Below, in pieces: positions 1 to 7,105 of a stretch of 8,026 nt of DNA. The notes under the pieces are model-generated. The model had not been told where the DNA came from. It made no database searches and was given only the letters and a program-made list of their open reading frames with translations. Where the stretch lies: contig DMRT01000274.1 of NCBI GenBank assembly GCA_003455235.1, positions 1-8,026 on the forward strand. Direction: 5' to 3'. This DNA is from Chitinophagaceae bacterium. GTDB lineage: Bacteria > Bacteroidota > Bacteroidia > Chitinophagales > Chitinophagaceae. The translations under genes were made by a program, and so were the position numbers. Position 1 is the stretch's first letter, and the number at the start of each line of letters is the position of its first letter.

Positions 1-1
1 A

Positions 2-1576
2 ATCTTTTTGTATCTGCGGAATTTCAATATTGGTTCTGCTGGAACTTTCGCCGCTCATTTCAGACGCCTCACCCAATGCAGCCACGATCACATCAGACTG
101 ATTGGCTGTCTTCAATGCTTCCGCCAGCAGTTCTGCATTGCTGCGGTCATCTTTTTTCAGTTCCCGGCCAAACATGGTTCCTCTTTTCTCGATCTCCGGG
201 TCGGCATCAAAGGGGGATCCCTTGGCATAGATGATTTTCGCATTGCTTCCCACGGCTTTTTCCAGTCCTTCTTTTAAGGCAACGGCTTTTTTAAGATCGG
301 TGGAAACGCTCCAGGTGCCGGGCATATTTTCTTTCGTGTCTCCCAGGGGGCCGATCAATGCAATGGTTCCTGATTTTTTCAGCGGCAGTATATTGCCTTC
401 GTTCTTCAGCAGTACAAAACTTTCAGCCGCAATTTCCCGGGCCCGTTTAATATTGGCAGCGGTATATACATCTGTTTTGCTGCGTTCTGCGTTGCAATAG
501 CGGTAGGGATCATCAAACAAACCGAGTTTGTATTTCGCTTCCAGTACCAGGCGGCAGGCATCGTCGATCTCTTTCAGGGTAACCTTACCTTCTTTCAATG
601 ATCTGGCAAGCGTTGTAAGGAATCCCTCTCCCACCATGTCCATCTGAATGCCTGCTTTCAGTGCCAGGGCAGACACCTGCTGGAGGTCGCCCATACCATG
701 AGCAATCATTTCATTGATACCGGTATAGTCAGTAACCACAAACCCTTTAAAGCCCCATTGCTTGCGCAGCACATCCGTCATTAAAAATTTATTGCCCGTG
801 GCCGGGATGCCATCCACTTCATTAAACGATGCCATCACGCTTCCGGCGCCGGCGTCAACAGCCGCTTTATACGGCGGCAGGTATTCATTGAACATCCGCA
901 GGCGGCTCATGTCGGTGGTATTATAATCCCTGCCGGCTTCGGCAGCGCCATACATGGCATAGTGTTTTACGCAGGCCATGATGGTATTGTTTTTTGAAAG
1001 ATCATTTCCCTGGTAACCCCGTACCATAGCTTTGGCAATTTGAGAACCGAGGTAGGCATCTTCACCGCTTCCTTCCGCAATGCGTCCCCAGCGTGGGTCA
1101 CGGGCAATGTCTACCATGGGACTGAAGGTCCAGCAAATGCCCTCGGCGCTGGCTTCCGTAGCGGCGATGCGGGCGCTCTGCTCAATGGCAGGAATGTCCC
1201 AGGTACATGATAATCCAAGTGGGATGGGAAAGGTGGTTTGGTAACCATGTATTACGTCCATGCCGAAGATGAGCGGTATCTTCATCCGGGATTCTTCCAC
1301 CGCCACCCGCTGCACATCCCTGATCTTTTCCACTCCTTTTATGTTAAAGAGGCCGCCCACTCTTCCTTCCCGTATTTTTTTTCCAATGTCGGAATTCTGC
1401 GCCTGTCCGGTTACAATATCGCCGGAACCAGGCAGGTTCAGCTGCCCGATCTTTTCTTCCAGGGTCATTTTCTTCATCAGGGCATCAATAAAGGTTTTCA
1501 TTTTTGCATCCTGTGCGGATACACCGAATGAACCGATTAACAAAAGGGTGGTGATCGCTGTGCGTACTGATCTCAT
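2..1576 (-). CDS. bglX: GH3 beta-glucosidase, BglX type (3' end outside window)
   Basis: Partial: 525 residues from the ATG at 1576, still open at the window edge. BglX proteins are about 750 aa, so the end of the second domain and the Fn3-like C-terminal domain are missing. Signal peptide is about 1-21 (TLLLIGSFGVSAQ), with no lipobox Cys, so the product is probably periplasmic. GH3 landmarks: MTLEEKIGQL (37-46), IFGMDVIHG (103-111), RDPRWGRIAEG (159-169), ACVKHYAMYGAAEAGRDYN (substrate-binding KH), and the nucleophile D283 in FVVTDYTG, close to the position in E. coli BglX. Near the edge, ALGEASEMSGE with E510 is where the acid/base loop of domain 2 is expected. Function: removal of non-reducing-end glucose from beta-glucooligosaccharides; some GH3 relatives prefer sophorose, which would fit the GH144 neighbours. 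It is the last gene visible in the operon. No Shine-Dalgarno is seen, only an A-rich leader (AATAAAACAACAGAAC). Confidence 0.93.
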   Translation of the reverse strand, partial: MRSVRTAITTLLLIGSFGVSAQDAKMKTFIDALMKKMTLEEKIGQLNLPGSGDIVTGQAQNSDIGKKIREGRVGGLFNIKGVEKIRDVQRVAVEESRMKIPLIFGMDVIHGYQTTFPIPLGLSCTWDIPAIEQSARIAATEASAEGICWTFSPMVDIARDPRWGRIAEGSGEDAYLGSQIAKAMVRGYQGNDLSKNNTIMACVKHYAMYGAAEAGRDYNTTDMSRLRMFNEYLPPYKAAVDAGAGSVMASFNEVDGIPATGNKFLMTDVLRKQWGFKGFVVTDYTGINEMIAHGMGDLQQVSALALKAGIQMDMVGEGFLTTLARSLKEGKVTLKEIDDACRLVLEAKYKLGLFDDPYRYCNAERSKTDVYTAANIKRAREIAAESFVLLKNEGNILPLKKSGTIALIGPLGDTKENMPGTWSVSTDLKKAVALKEGLEKAVGSNAKIIYAKGSPFDADPEIEKRGTMFGRELKKDDRSNAELLAEALKTANQSDVIVAALGEASEMSGESSSRTNIEIPQIQKD

Positions 1577-1590
1577 GTTCTGTTGTTTTA

Positions 1591-2259
1591 TTATTTCAGT
1601 AAATAAGGTCCGATTAATTTCTGCCAGATGGCATAACCCGTAGCATTCATGTGCAGGCGGTCTTTCACAAAGAGTTCTTCCCGGGGCGTACCATCTTCTC
1701 CCAGCATCGCATTCCATACACTGATGAAAACAGCCTTTCTTTTTTTCTTCTTCAGGAATTTCCGGATGAGCTCATTGCCTTCCATGGTCCTGTTCCGCAT
1801 ATGCCAGCGGCTGGGACTTGGTTTCATGGAGATATAAATGAGGGGTACATTACCCAGGTTCTTACGGATATCCTGGTACAACTGCACAAACCGCTCGTAG
1901 ACCCTCTGCCCCGTAACTGTGGAGTCACCGGCCACATCGTTCTCCCCGCAATAAATAACAATCTGCTTTGGGTGGTACGGAAACATAATATCCTGCTCGT
2001 AGCGGATCACATCCGGCAGGGAAGATCCGCCAAAACCCCGGTTGATGATGGGATGCTGCGGGAAATAGTCCTGCACGTCCTTCCAGTAGGTAAAGGAAGA
2101 GCTGCCCACAAAAAGAATTTTACCTGTGCCGGGGAAAGCAGTGCTGTCCAGCTTTTTGAAAGCCTGTATGTCATTCCAGTATGGCGGCTTTGTTTCCTGT
2201 GCATACAAACTGATGCTTAGAAAAAAAAGGATGGGCAATAACTTTATGCGAAGCATCAT
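1591..2259 (-). CDS. secreted SGNH/GDSL-family hydrolase, putative carbohydrate esterase
   Basis: 222 aa from the ATG at 2259. A TTG-initiated form starting at 2271 would be 226 aa but would overlap the upstream stop; the ATG gives a cleaner signal peptide (MMLRIKLLPILFF...SLYAQ). All SGNH blocks are visible: block I VGSSSF, with catalytic Ser54; block II NRGFGG; block III GEND, with Asn107; block V DRLHMN, with Asp200 and His203. Block I reads GSSS instead of GDSL, which is common in the lipase_GDSL_2-type branch and is not a loss of the nucleophile. Family members are serine esterases, including acetylxylan esterases and acetylhydrolases. In an operon of glycosidases, deacylation of a sugar polymer is the natural guess, but the acyl group and substrate are not shown. 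A Lys/Arg patch (KKKKRK, about 170-175) lies in the C-terminal part. The stop is 14 nt upstream of the GH3 start. Confidence 0.88.
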   Translation of the reverse strand: MMLRIKLLPILFFLSISLYAQETKPPYWNDIQAFKKLDSTAFPGTGKILFVGSSSFTYWKDVQDYFPQHPIINRGFGGSSLPDVIRYEQDIMFPYHPKQIVIYCGENDVAGDSTVTGQRVYERFVQLYQDIRKNLGNVPLIYISMKPSPSRWHMRNRTMEGNELIRKFLKKKKRKAVFISVWNAMLGEDGTPREELFVKDRLHMNATGYAIWQKLIGPYLLK

Positions 2260-2271
2260 GTGCCTAATCAA
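2254..2271 (-). promoter_or_regulatory. stop/start junction between the GH43 and SGNH genes
   Basis: Read on the minus strand, the GH43 gene ends GTT-GAT-TAG, then GCAC, then two consecutive ATG codons (2259-2257 and 2256-2254). The 4-nt spacing and absence of a separate ribosome-binding site suggest translational coupling. A TTG at 2271-2269 is also in frame with the SGNH gene but would overlap the GH43 stop by 8 nt; it is the less likely start. Confidence 0.6.
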
Positions 2272-4006
2272 CTTTTATTGTTTTATATTTTTCTGAAACA
2301 CCGTTTTCATTTATTGCCTCAATGCTGTAATAGTATGTTTTTTGAAGATCCATCCCTTTAAAGTAATACTCGTTGGCGTCATGCACCATAATGCAGTTGT
2401 ATAATTTTTCCGGGTCGGTACCAAAATAGATATTGTAGGCATAGGCATTGCTCACCGGGCTCCACTTGATCCAGGCACTCCGCTTATCTTTTTCTGTACG
2501 CAGTACAAAAAAAGTTTTTACAGGCGCCGGTTTTTCGCCATTGCCATTCCCAAAAACGCGTAACCCGCTGATGGCAAATTTGCCGGTGGGCATGTGAATG
2601 TTTTCGAGTTTGATGAACCGGGCCTGTACGGGTGCTGCCAGCTCCACATAATCATGCGGAACATCTGTTTTGTTATTGCTTTTATCCACCAGGATGTTCC
2701 ATTTTTTTCCATCGGCGGAATAATACAATTTATACTGGTGATACTGGCCATTCCATTTTCCCAAACGGTTATCTTCCACATCCTGGTCGGCATAATTTAC
2801 CTGTACCGCATTTACTGTAGCCGTGTTCCCCAGGTCAGACTGTATCCATTCGCCCTTATCGCCTGATGCGGCACTCCAATAGGTTTTAATACTTTCATCA
2901 ACAGCATTGTTGGCATAGTAGCTGCCCAGTGTGGAAGAAACCTGTACCGGCTTTTTATAGTTTAGCAGCATCCAGCCGGTAAATTTTCCTTTTAAATGAT
3001 CTGCCACGCCAGCTGGAAGATAAGCCGGATAATCGCCAAAGGCAGCATCCATATACATCACCCCATCTTTATCGAAGCCGGCTGGCCATATACCAAGCCT
3101 TCTTTCAAAAGTATTCTTAACATTTATGCCTACCGTGGATGTATGCCAGTAATTATTCCATTTATCCTGGAAAGTACTGCCATGCCCCGGGCCCCTGATA
3201 AAACCGCCCGGCTTAAAACTAAAAGGATCCGATTGTGGCTGAAAAGGCCCCAGTGGATTATCTCCCACCAATGCGGCATCTGCCGATCCACTCATTTCTG
3301 TACCGGGAGCACAATACTGCAGGTAGTATTTTCCATGGTGCTTTGTCATGTGTGAGCCTTCAATAAATGGATCCAGGAAAGTATTATCCATATACTCACC
3401 AAAACGTTGCCAGCCATACCGCCATGGTTCCAGAAAGTATGTTTCTTTTCTCGTGCCAATGGGTTTAAAGGTTTTCCTGTTCAATTCAATACCATACAGG
3501 GGAAACCGGTTGCTGCTTCCGTTATACATATAAAACCGGCCATCATCATCCGTAAAAAAACCCGGGTCCCAACCGCCAATTTCAAAACTATCAATCAACG
3601 GTTTCCATTCATTTGCCTTTGGGTTTGTACTCATCCACAAAGTAAAATTACTTGTGTATGTAGAACCAAACACAAGCATCGTATCTCCTACAATTCCCAC
3701 AGCGGGTGCACAAAGTTCATCATACCCCTGGTTCCATGGCCGCAGGAATTTTTTAGAAACAAAATTCCAGTTGAGCATATCACTGCTCCACCAGTATCCC
3801 CACTGATTGGTGCTGAACAAATAATAATCGTTCTTGTATAAAACAATCACCGGGTCTGCTGTAGCCCGGTGCCGGCCCCATTCACTGAAATTCGGGATAG
3901 GAGTATAACCATAATCGATGTTGATCGGATTGCAATAGGTTTTATTCTGTGCATTGGCAGTAAATGACAAGAAGATAATCAAAAGCAAGGCGGTCGTTCG
4001 TTTCAT
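2264..4006 (-). CDS. GH43-type glycoside hydrolase with C-terminal F5/8 type C (discoidin-like) and Fn3-like domains
   Basis: 580 aa, secreted. Signal peptide is residues 1-20 (LLLIIFLSFTANAQ). A five-bladed beta-propeller catalytic domain of the GH43 type spans about 25-335. The family's three acidic positions can be matched: D51 in ATADPVIV (base), D147 in GGWDPGFF (pKa modulator) and E216 in PFIEGSH (acid). Residues about 350-487 resemble an F5/8 type C/CBM32-like module (TYWSAASGDKGEWIQSDLG, then ARFIKLENI and SGLRVFG), probably sugar-binding. Residues about 495-580 resemble an Fn3 domain (AWIKWSPVSNAYAYNIYFG). Known GH43 activities include alpha-L-arabinofuranosidase, beta-xylosidase and galactan-cleaving enzymes, all inverting. 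The substrate here is unknown and a GH43 is not expected for a plain beta-glucan, so it may remove side chains. The ATG at 4006 lies 2 nt after the previous stop, with an A-rich run upstream. The stop TAG is 4 nt before the SGNH ATG. Confidence 0.86.
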   Translation of the reverse strand: MKRTTALLLIIFLSFTANAQNKTYCNPINIDYGYTPIPNFSEWGRHRATADPVIVLYKNDYYLFSTNQWGYWWSSDMLNWNFVSKKFLRPWNQGYDELCAPAVGIVGDTMLVFGSTYTSNFTLWMSTNPKANEWKPLIDSFEIGGWDPGFFTDDDGRFYMYNGSSNRFPLYGIELNRKTFKPIGTRKETYFLEPWRYGWQRFGEYMDNTFLDPFIEGSHMTKHHGKYYLQYCAPGTEMSGSADAALVGDNPLGPFQPQSDPFSFKPGGFIRGPGHGSTFQDKWNNYWHTSTVGINVKNTFERRLGIWPAGFDKDGVMYMDAAFGDYPAYLPAGVADHLKGKFTGWMLLNYKKPVQVSSTLGSYYANNAVDESIKTYWSAASGDKGEWIQSDLGNTATVNAVQVNYADQDVEDNRLGKWNGQYHQYKLYYSADGKKWNILVDKSNNKTDVPHDYVELAAPVQARFIKLENIHMPTGKFAISGLRVFGNGNGEKPAPVKTFFVLRTEKDKRSAWIKWSPVSNAYAYNIYFGTDPEKLYNCIMVHDANEYYFKGMDLQKTYYYSIEAINENGVSEKYKTIKVD

Positions 4007-4019
4007 GTTTATTTTTTTA
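4007..4019 (-). promoter_or_regulatory. A-rich translation initiation region of the GH43 gene
   Basis: Minus-strand sequence TAAAAAAATAAAC directly precedes the GH43 ATG and also contains the stop codon of the upstream GH144 gene. There is no GGAGG-like element. A-rich leaders close to the start codon are typical of Bacteroidota, so this is the probable initiation signal and an example of stop/start coupling with a 2-nt gap. Confidence 0.45.
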
Positions 4020-5394
4020 GCCAGGGACTTTCAAAATTCAGTTTCTTTAATCCTTCTTTTATTTCCGGACAGCTCATGAATAATTTCCACAACAAACCTG
4101 TACGGTAGTTTTCCATCATCACCACGATGGGCCCCTGGTCGATGGCCAGGTAGTGCGGCAGGTACCAATTGTCGTGTTCACTGAATGCATCATAAAATCC
4201 ATACGGGCCCCAGATTTTATCCTTCATATCGTTGTACCAGTGCTTCATGGCCGCCATGGATTGTTCGGGTGTGTATGGAAAAGATGACAATGCTGCCGTG
4301 GGCGAAATAACACCGATGTCTCTTTTTGTGGTGGGTGCATGTCCTGCATATCCTTTTACTGAATAACTGGAAGTAAGCCCCCAGCTATTGGCACCGTATC
4401 CTTTGAATTTATTCGGATTGTCGACACACCATTGATAGTTGATGAGCGCCTGGTTCCTGTTCTCTTCCCAGTAATCAGCATATTTATCCTTCAGTCCTCG
4501 TGGGTCCAGGCCAAGATAAGAGTAATGTGCCCAGAATAAAGGACCGCCGTTCCATGCATCGCCCTGGTGCTTCATCTGCAGTTTATATTTATAACCGGCA
4601 GCAATACCATCGGGTTTGTTCACGTCGTTAATTTTCCCGTTGTCGGCCCAGCCTTCATGATATACTTCTGCAGGCACACCATGTGTGGGTGAAGCAGCTG
4701 CCAGCACATACATAATCAGGCATTCGTTATAACCACGAACGGCGAAGTTCATTTCCCATCCATAAGTGGGGCTCCAGTGCCAGTACAATACATTCTTTCC
4801 ATTGCGGTACCAGTCAAATTCCACTTCTTTCCATAATTTATCGGCCCGGGCTGCCAGTGCTTTCTCCTCCGCATTTCCATGTTGATAATACTGGCGTACA
4901 CAAAGAAGTGCCTGAACCATGAAGGATGTTTCCACCAGGTCGCCGCCATTGTCCTTTCTTCCAAAGGGAACTACTTTACCCGTTTCGCCATTCCACCAAT
5001 GTGGCCACGCTCCGTGAAAACGGTCGGCTGTTTCTAAAAAGCCGATGATCTTGTCCAGTCTCTTTATTCCTTCTTCCCTGGTAACAAAATTTCTTTCAAT
5101 GCCCACCAGGATGGCCATCACACCAAAACCGGATCCGCCGCTGGTGACTACATTCTTATCGTTGTACGGATAATTGTTATCGGCATGAAAACGTTCTCGG
5201 CCCATGCCACTGGCAGGTTCGGCCCCATCCCAGAAATATTGAAAGGTTTGCTGCTGTACGAGCCTGAACAAAGCCGTATCGGCGGGTGCCATCGGTGCGG
5301 ATACAATAGTTTTTTGCGCCGTAGCCTTCTCACCCGGATGGCAGGCACAAGCCAGCAGTGTGCTGAAAAGAATAACAGGAACCTGTTTGATCAT
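4009..5394 (-). CDS. GH144-type (PF10091) lipoprotein, putative beta-1,2-glucanase
   Basis: 461 aa, close to the length of single-domain GH144 enzymes. The N-terminus has a lipobox (TLLA-C16, with another Cys at 18), predicting a lipoprotein. The catalytic domain starts about residue 40 (LVQQQTFQYFWD) and runs to the end. Landmarks shared with the upstream paralog: GGSGFGVMAI (86-95), FHGAWPHW (126-133), GGDLVETS with D152 and E155, LYWHWSPTYGW (203-213), GYNECL with E224, VISPTAALSSFPYTP (362-376) and AIDQGP with D419. From memory, acidic residues implicated in the C. pinensis enzyme are Asp139, Glu142 and Glu211; D152, E155 and E224 here have identical spacing, a constant offset of 13, which supports GH144 over a true starch glucoamylase. 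Likely role: cutting beta-1,2-glucan at the envelope. The start is 12 nt after the previous stop, and the stop is 2 nt before the GH43 gene. Specificity and endo/exo mode are not determined. Confidence 0.88.
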   Translation of the reverse strand: MIKQVPVILFSTLLACACHPGEKATAQKTIVSAPMAPADTALFRLVQQQTFQYFWDGAEPASGMGRERFHADNNYPYNDKNVVTSGGSGFGVMAILVGIERNFVTREEGIKRLDKIIGFLETADRFHGAWPHWWNGETGKVVPFGRKDNGGDLVETSFMVQALLCVRQYYQHGNAEEKALAARADKLWKEVEFDWYRNGKNVLYWHWSPTYGWEMNFAVRGYNECLIMYVLAAASPTHGVPAEVYHEGWADNGKINDVNKPDGIAAGYKYKLQMKHQGDAWNGGPLFWAHYSYLGLDPRGLKDKYADYWEENRNQALINYQWCVDNPNKFKGYGANSWGLTSSYSVKGYAGHAPTTKRDIGVISPTAALSSFPYTPEQSMAAMKHWYNDMKDKIWGPYGFYDAFSEHDNWYLPHYLAIDQGPIVVMMENYRTGLLWKLFMSCPEIKEGLKKLNFESPWLKK

Positions 5395-5406
5395 GGCCGC
5401 GGCAGT

Positions 5407-7095
5407 TTATAAGTAAGGCGCTGTAAATCCCAATACATTTTTCATCCCGTTCTTTACTTCAGGACAGCTGGTGAATAAATTCCATACCAGTGCGCTCCGG
5501 TAATTTTCGATCATCACAATAATCGGTCCCTGGTCAATGGCGAGATGCGAATCGGCATACCAGAGGTCTTTCAGGGAAAATCCATCCACAAAACCATATT
5601 GCTTCCATATCTTATCCCCCAGCTTGTAATAAAAGAATTTGAGTGCATTCATACTCTCGGTGGGTGTGTAAGGGAAGGATGATAAAGCAGCCGTTGGTGA
5701 GATGACCCCGATGTCGTTGTTGGGTTCGTTGGCATTGTAGCCATTGGGCACATCACTGGCTGTTAACCCCCAGCACAAACTGCTGTAGCCGAAATAACCT
5801 CTTGGGTTGGCCCGGCAGTATTCATAATTTATTTTGGTATGATTGGTTGTCTGGGTTTGATAATTGGCATATACATCACTCAGTCCGTTCGGGTTTACAC
5901 CCAGGAAAGAATAATGCGCAAAGAACAAAGGCCCCCCATTGGCGGCACCCAGCGGCAGCTGGTAACCGTAATACGTGCTGCCATTCTGCATGGCGCCATT
6001 GCGGGCAAATCCTTCTTTATATACCACCTGCGGAATACCGAACGTAGTTGAGGAAGCCGCCAGTATGTAGGTAATTAAACATTCATTCCATCCTTCTATC
6101 TTATGGTTCATCTGCCAGGCATAGTTGGGACTCCAGTGCCAATACAGCACATTCTGCGAACCCTGCCTGAACCAGTTCCATTCAACGGCATTCCACAATG
6201 TATTGATATCGGCACGCAGGTTTATTTCGGCGGCACTGGTTCCATCGAAGTATTGCCTTGCTGTTAACAACCCGGCCATTAAATACGATGTTTCCACCAG
6301 GTCGGCTCCGTCATCTTTCTGGCTGAAGGGAATCACCACGCCGGTGGATCCATTGAGCCAGTGCGGAAAGGCGCCGTGAAATTTCTGTGCGGTATTCTTT
6401 AAAAATCCAACGATGGTCTGCATCCGCGTTAAGCCCTGCGCACGGCTGATGAAATTACGGTTGATGGCTATGGGTATTGCCATGATGCCAAATCCCGATC
6501 CGCCGGTGGTAACTGTTTCAGGAGTGGCGTTGCTTCTTTCACGTGCCAGTCCGCTTACGGGATGACCGTAATCCCAGAAGTATTTGAAGGTTTGTTGCTG
6601 TACGAGGTCGAGCAGGGCATTATCACTCAGCACTGGAAATTTGTCGGTTGAATCAATCTGGGTGATAAAACTGATGGTGAACGCATTCGATAAAGCGCCT
6701 CCCTTGGTTGATTTTAAAAGTGTCGTTACGTCTACGGTATAGCGGGTGAGTGCCTTAAGCGCTGCGGCCGGACTTACCACTACAGTGCTGTCGCCATTCT
6801 CATAACTGTACGAAGAAGTTTGCGTGGTTACCCCATTCTCCTTAACAGAGATGGCTGTAGCCGTTGAACGGTCAATAACATTATTAAACGAAAGCCGGAT
6901 GACCGGGCTAAGCTTTACATTATAGTTGGTGAATGAAGTGAGGGCAGCCGTATTGTCGAACTTTGCGGCAACCAGTGAAACAGGAACCGGGGGTAAGGGA
7001 GCCGGTGTGCCTCCTCCATCGCTTCCCTTGCTGCAACCCAACGCCAGCAAACCAGATGCTGAAAGAACGATCATGGCTGTTTTAATCATCCGCAT
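5407..7095 (-). CDS. Ig-like domain plus GH144-type (PF10091 'glucoamylase') lipoprotein, putative beta-1,2-glucanase
   Basis: 562 aa. Residues 1-20 form a lipoprotein signal ending in the lipobox LALG-C21, followed by a Ser/Gly/Pro-rich linker (about 22-40), so the protein is probably a lipid-anchored envelope or surface protein. Residues about 41-147 look like a Big_5-type bacterial Ig-like domain (VIRLSFNNVID, then ALTRYTVDV). The catalytic domain (about 155-562) belongs to PF10091, often annotated 'glucoamylase family protein' but corresponding to CAZy GH144, founded on a Chitinophaga pinensis endo-beta-1,2-glucanase. Visible acidic candidates are D265 and E268 in GADLVETS, E338 in GWNECL and D521 in AIDQGP. 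The neighbouring paralog has the same residues but lacks the Ig-like domain. ATG at 7095 is chosen because it gives a full signal; ATG at 7089 (Met3) is equally possible. No clear Shine-Dalgarno is seen. The linkage cleaved is inferred from the family; GH144 includes endo-acting and sophorose-releasing exo-acting members. Confidence 0.88.
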   Translation of the reverse strand: MRMIKTAMIVLSASGLLALGCSKGSDGGGTPAPLPPVPVSLVAAKFDNTAALTSFTNYNVKLSPVIRLSFNNVIDRSTATAISVKENGVTTQTSSYSYENGDSTVVVSPAAALKALTRYTVDVTTLLKSTKGGALSNAFTISFITQIDSTDKFPVLSDNALLDLVQQQTFKYFWDYGHPVSGLARERSNATPETVTTGGSGFGIMAIPIAINRNFISRAQGLTRMQTIVGFLKNTAQKFHGAFPHWLNGSTGVVIPFSQKDDGADLVETSYLMAGLLTARQYFDGTSAAEINLRADINTLWNAVEWNWFRQGSQNVLYWHWSPNYAWQMNHKIEGWNECLITYILAASSTTFGIPQVVYKEGFARNGAMQNGSTYYGYQLPLGAANGGPLFFAHYSFLGVNPNGLSDVYANYQTQTTNHTKINYEYCRANPRGYFGYSSLCWGLTASDVPNGYNANEPNNDIGVISPTAALSSFPYTPTESMNALKFFYYKLGDKIWKQYGFVDGFSLKDLWYADSHLAIDQGPIIVMIENYRSALVWNLFTSCPEVKNGMKNVLGFTAPYL

Positions 7096-7105
7096 ATCAG
7101 GTACT

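Noticed and set aside
1577..1590. Possible promoter or terminator in the gap before the GH3 gene
   Set aside because: The 14-nt gap has no room for a promoter and no inverted repeat; it fits an internal operon junction.
1651..2220. 189-codon open frame on the plus strand opposite the SGNH gene
   Set aside because: It lies wholly antisense to a gene with intact catalytic motifs; its translation has no recognisable domain, signal or family pattern.
2221..2228. A8 run in the SGNH signal-peptide region, and T-rich stretch near 1738-1755, as possible phase-variation tracts
   Set aside because: The reading frame is intact through both, the runs encode ordinary Phe and Lys codons, and nothing else suggests slippage control.
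2260..2271. TTG at 2271 as start of the SGNH gene
   Set aside because: Two ATG codons lie 12 and 15 nt downstream, give a good signal peptide, and avoid overlapping the upstream stop codon.
3407..3841. 144-codon plus-strand open frame opposite the GH43 gene, and a 127-codon one at 1260-1643
   Set aside because: Both are shadows of well-supported minus-strand genes, with no plausible domains or initiation context.
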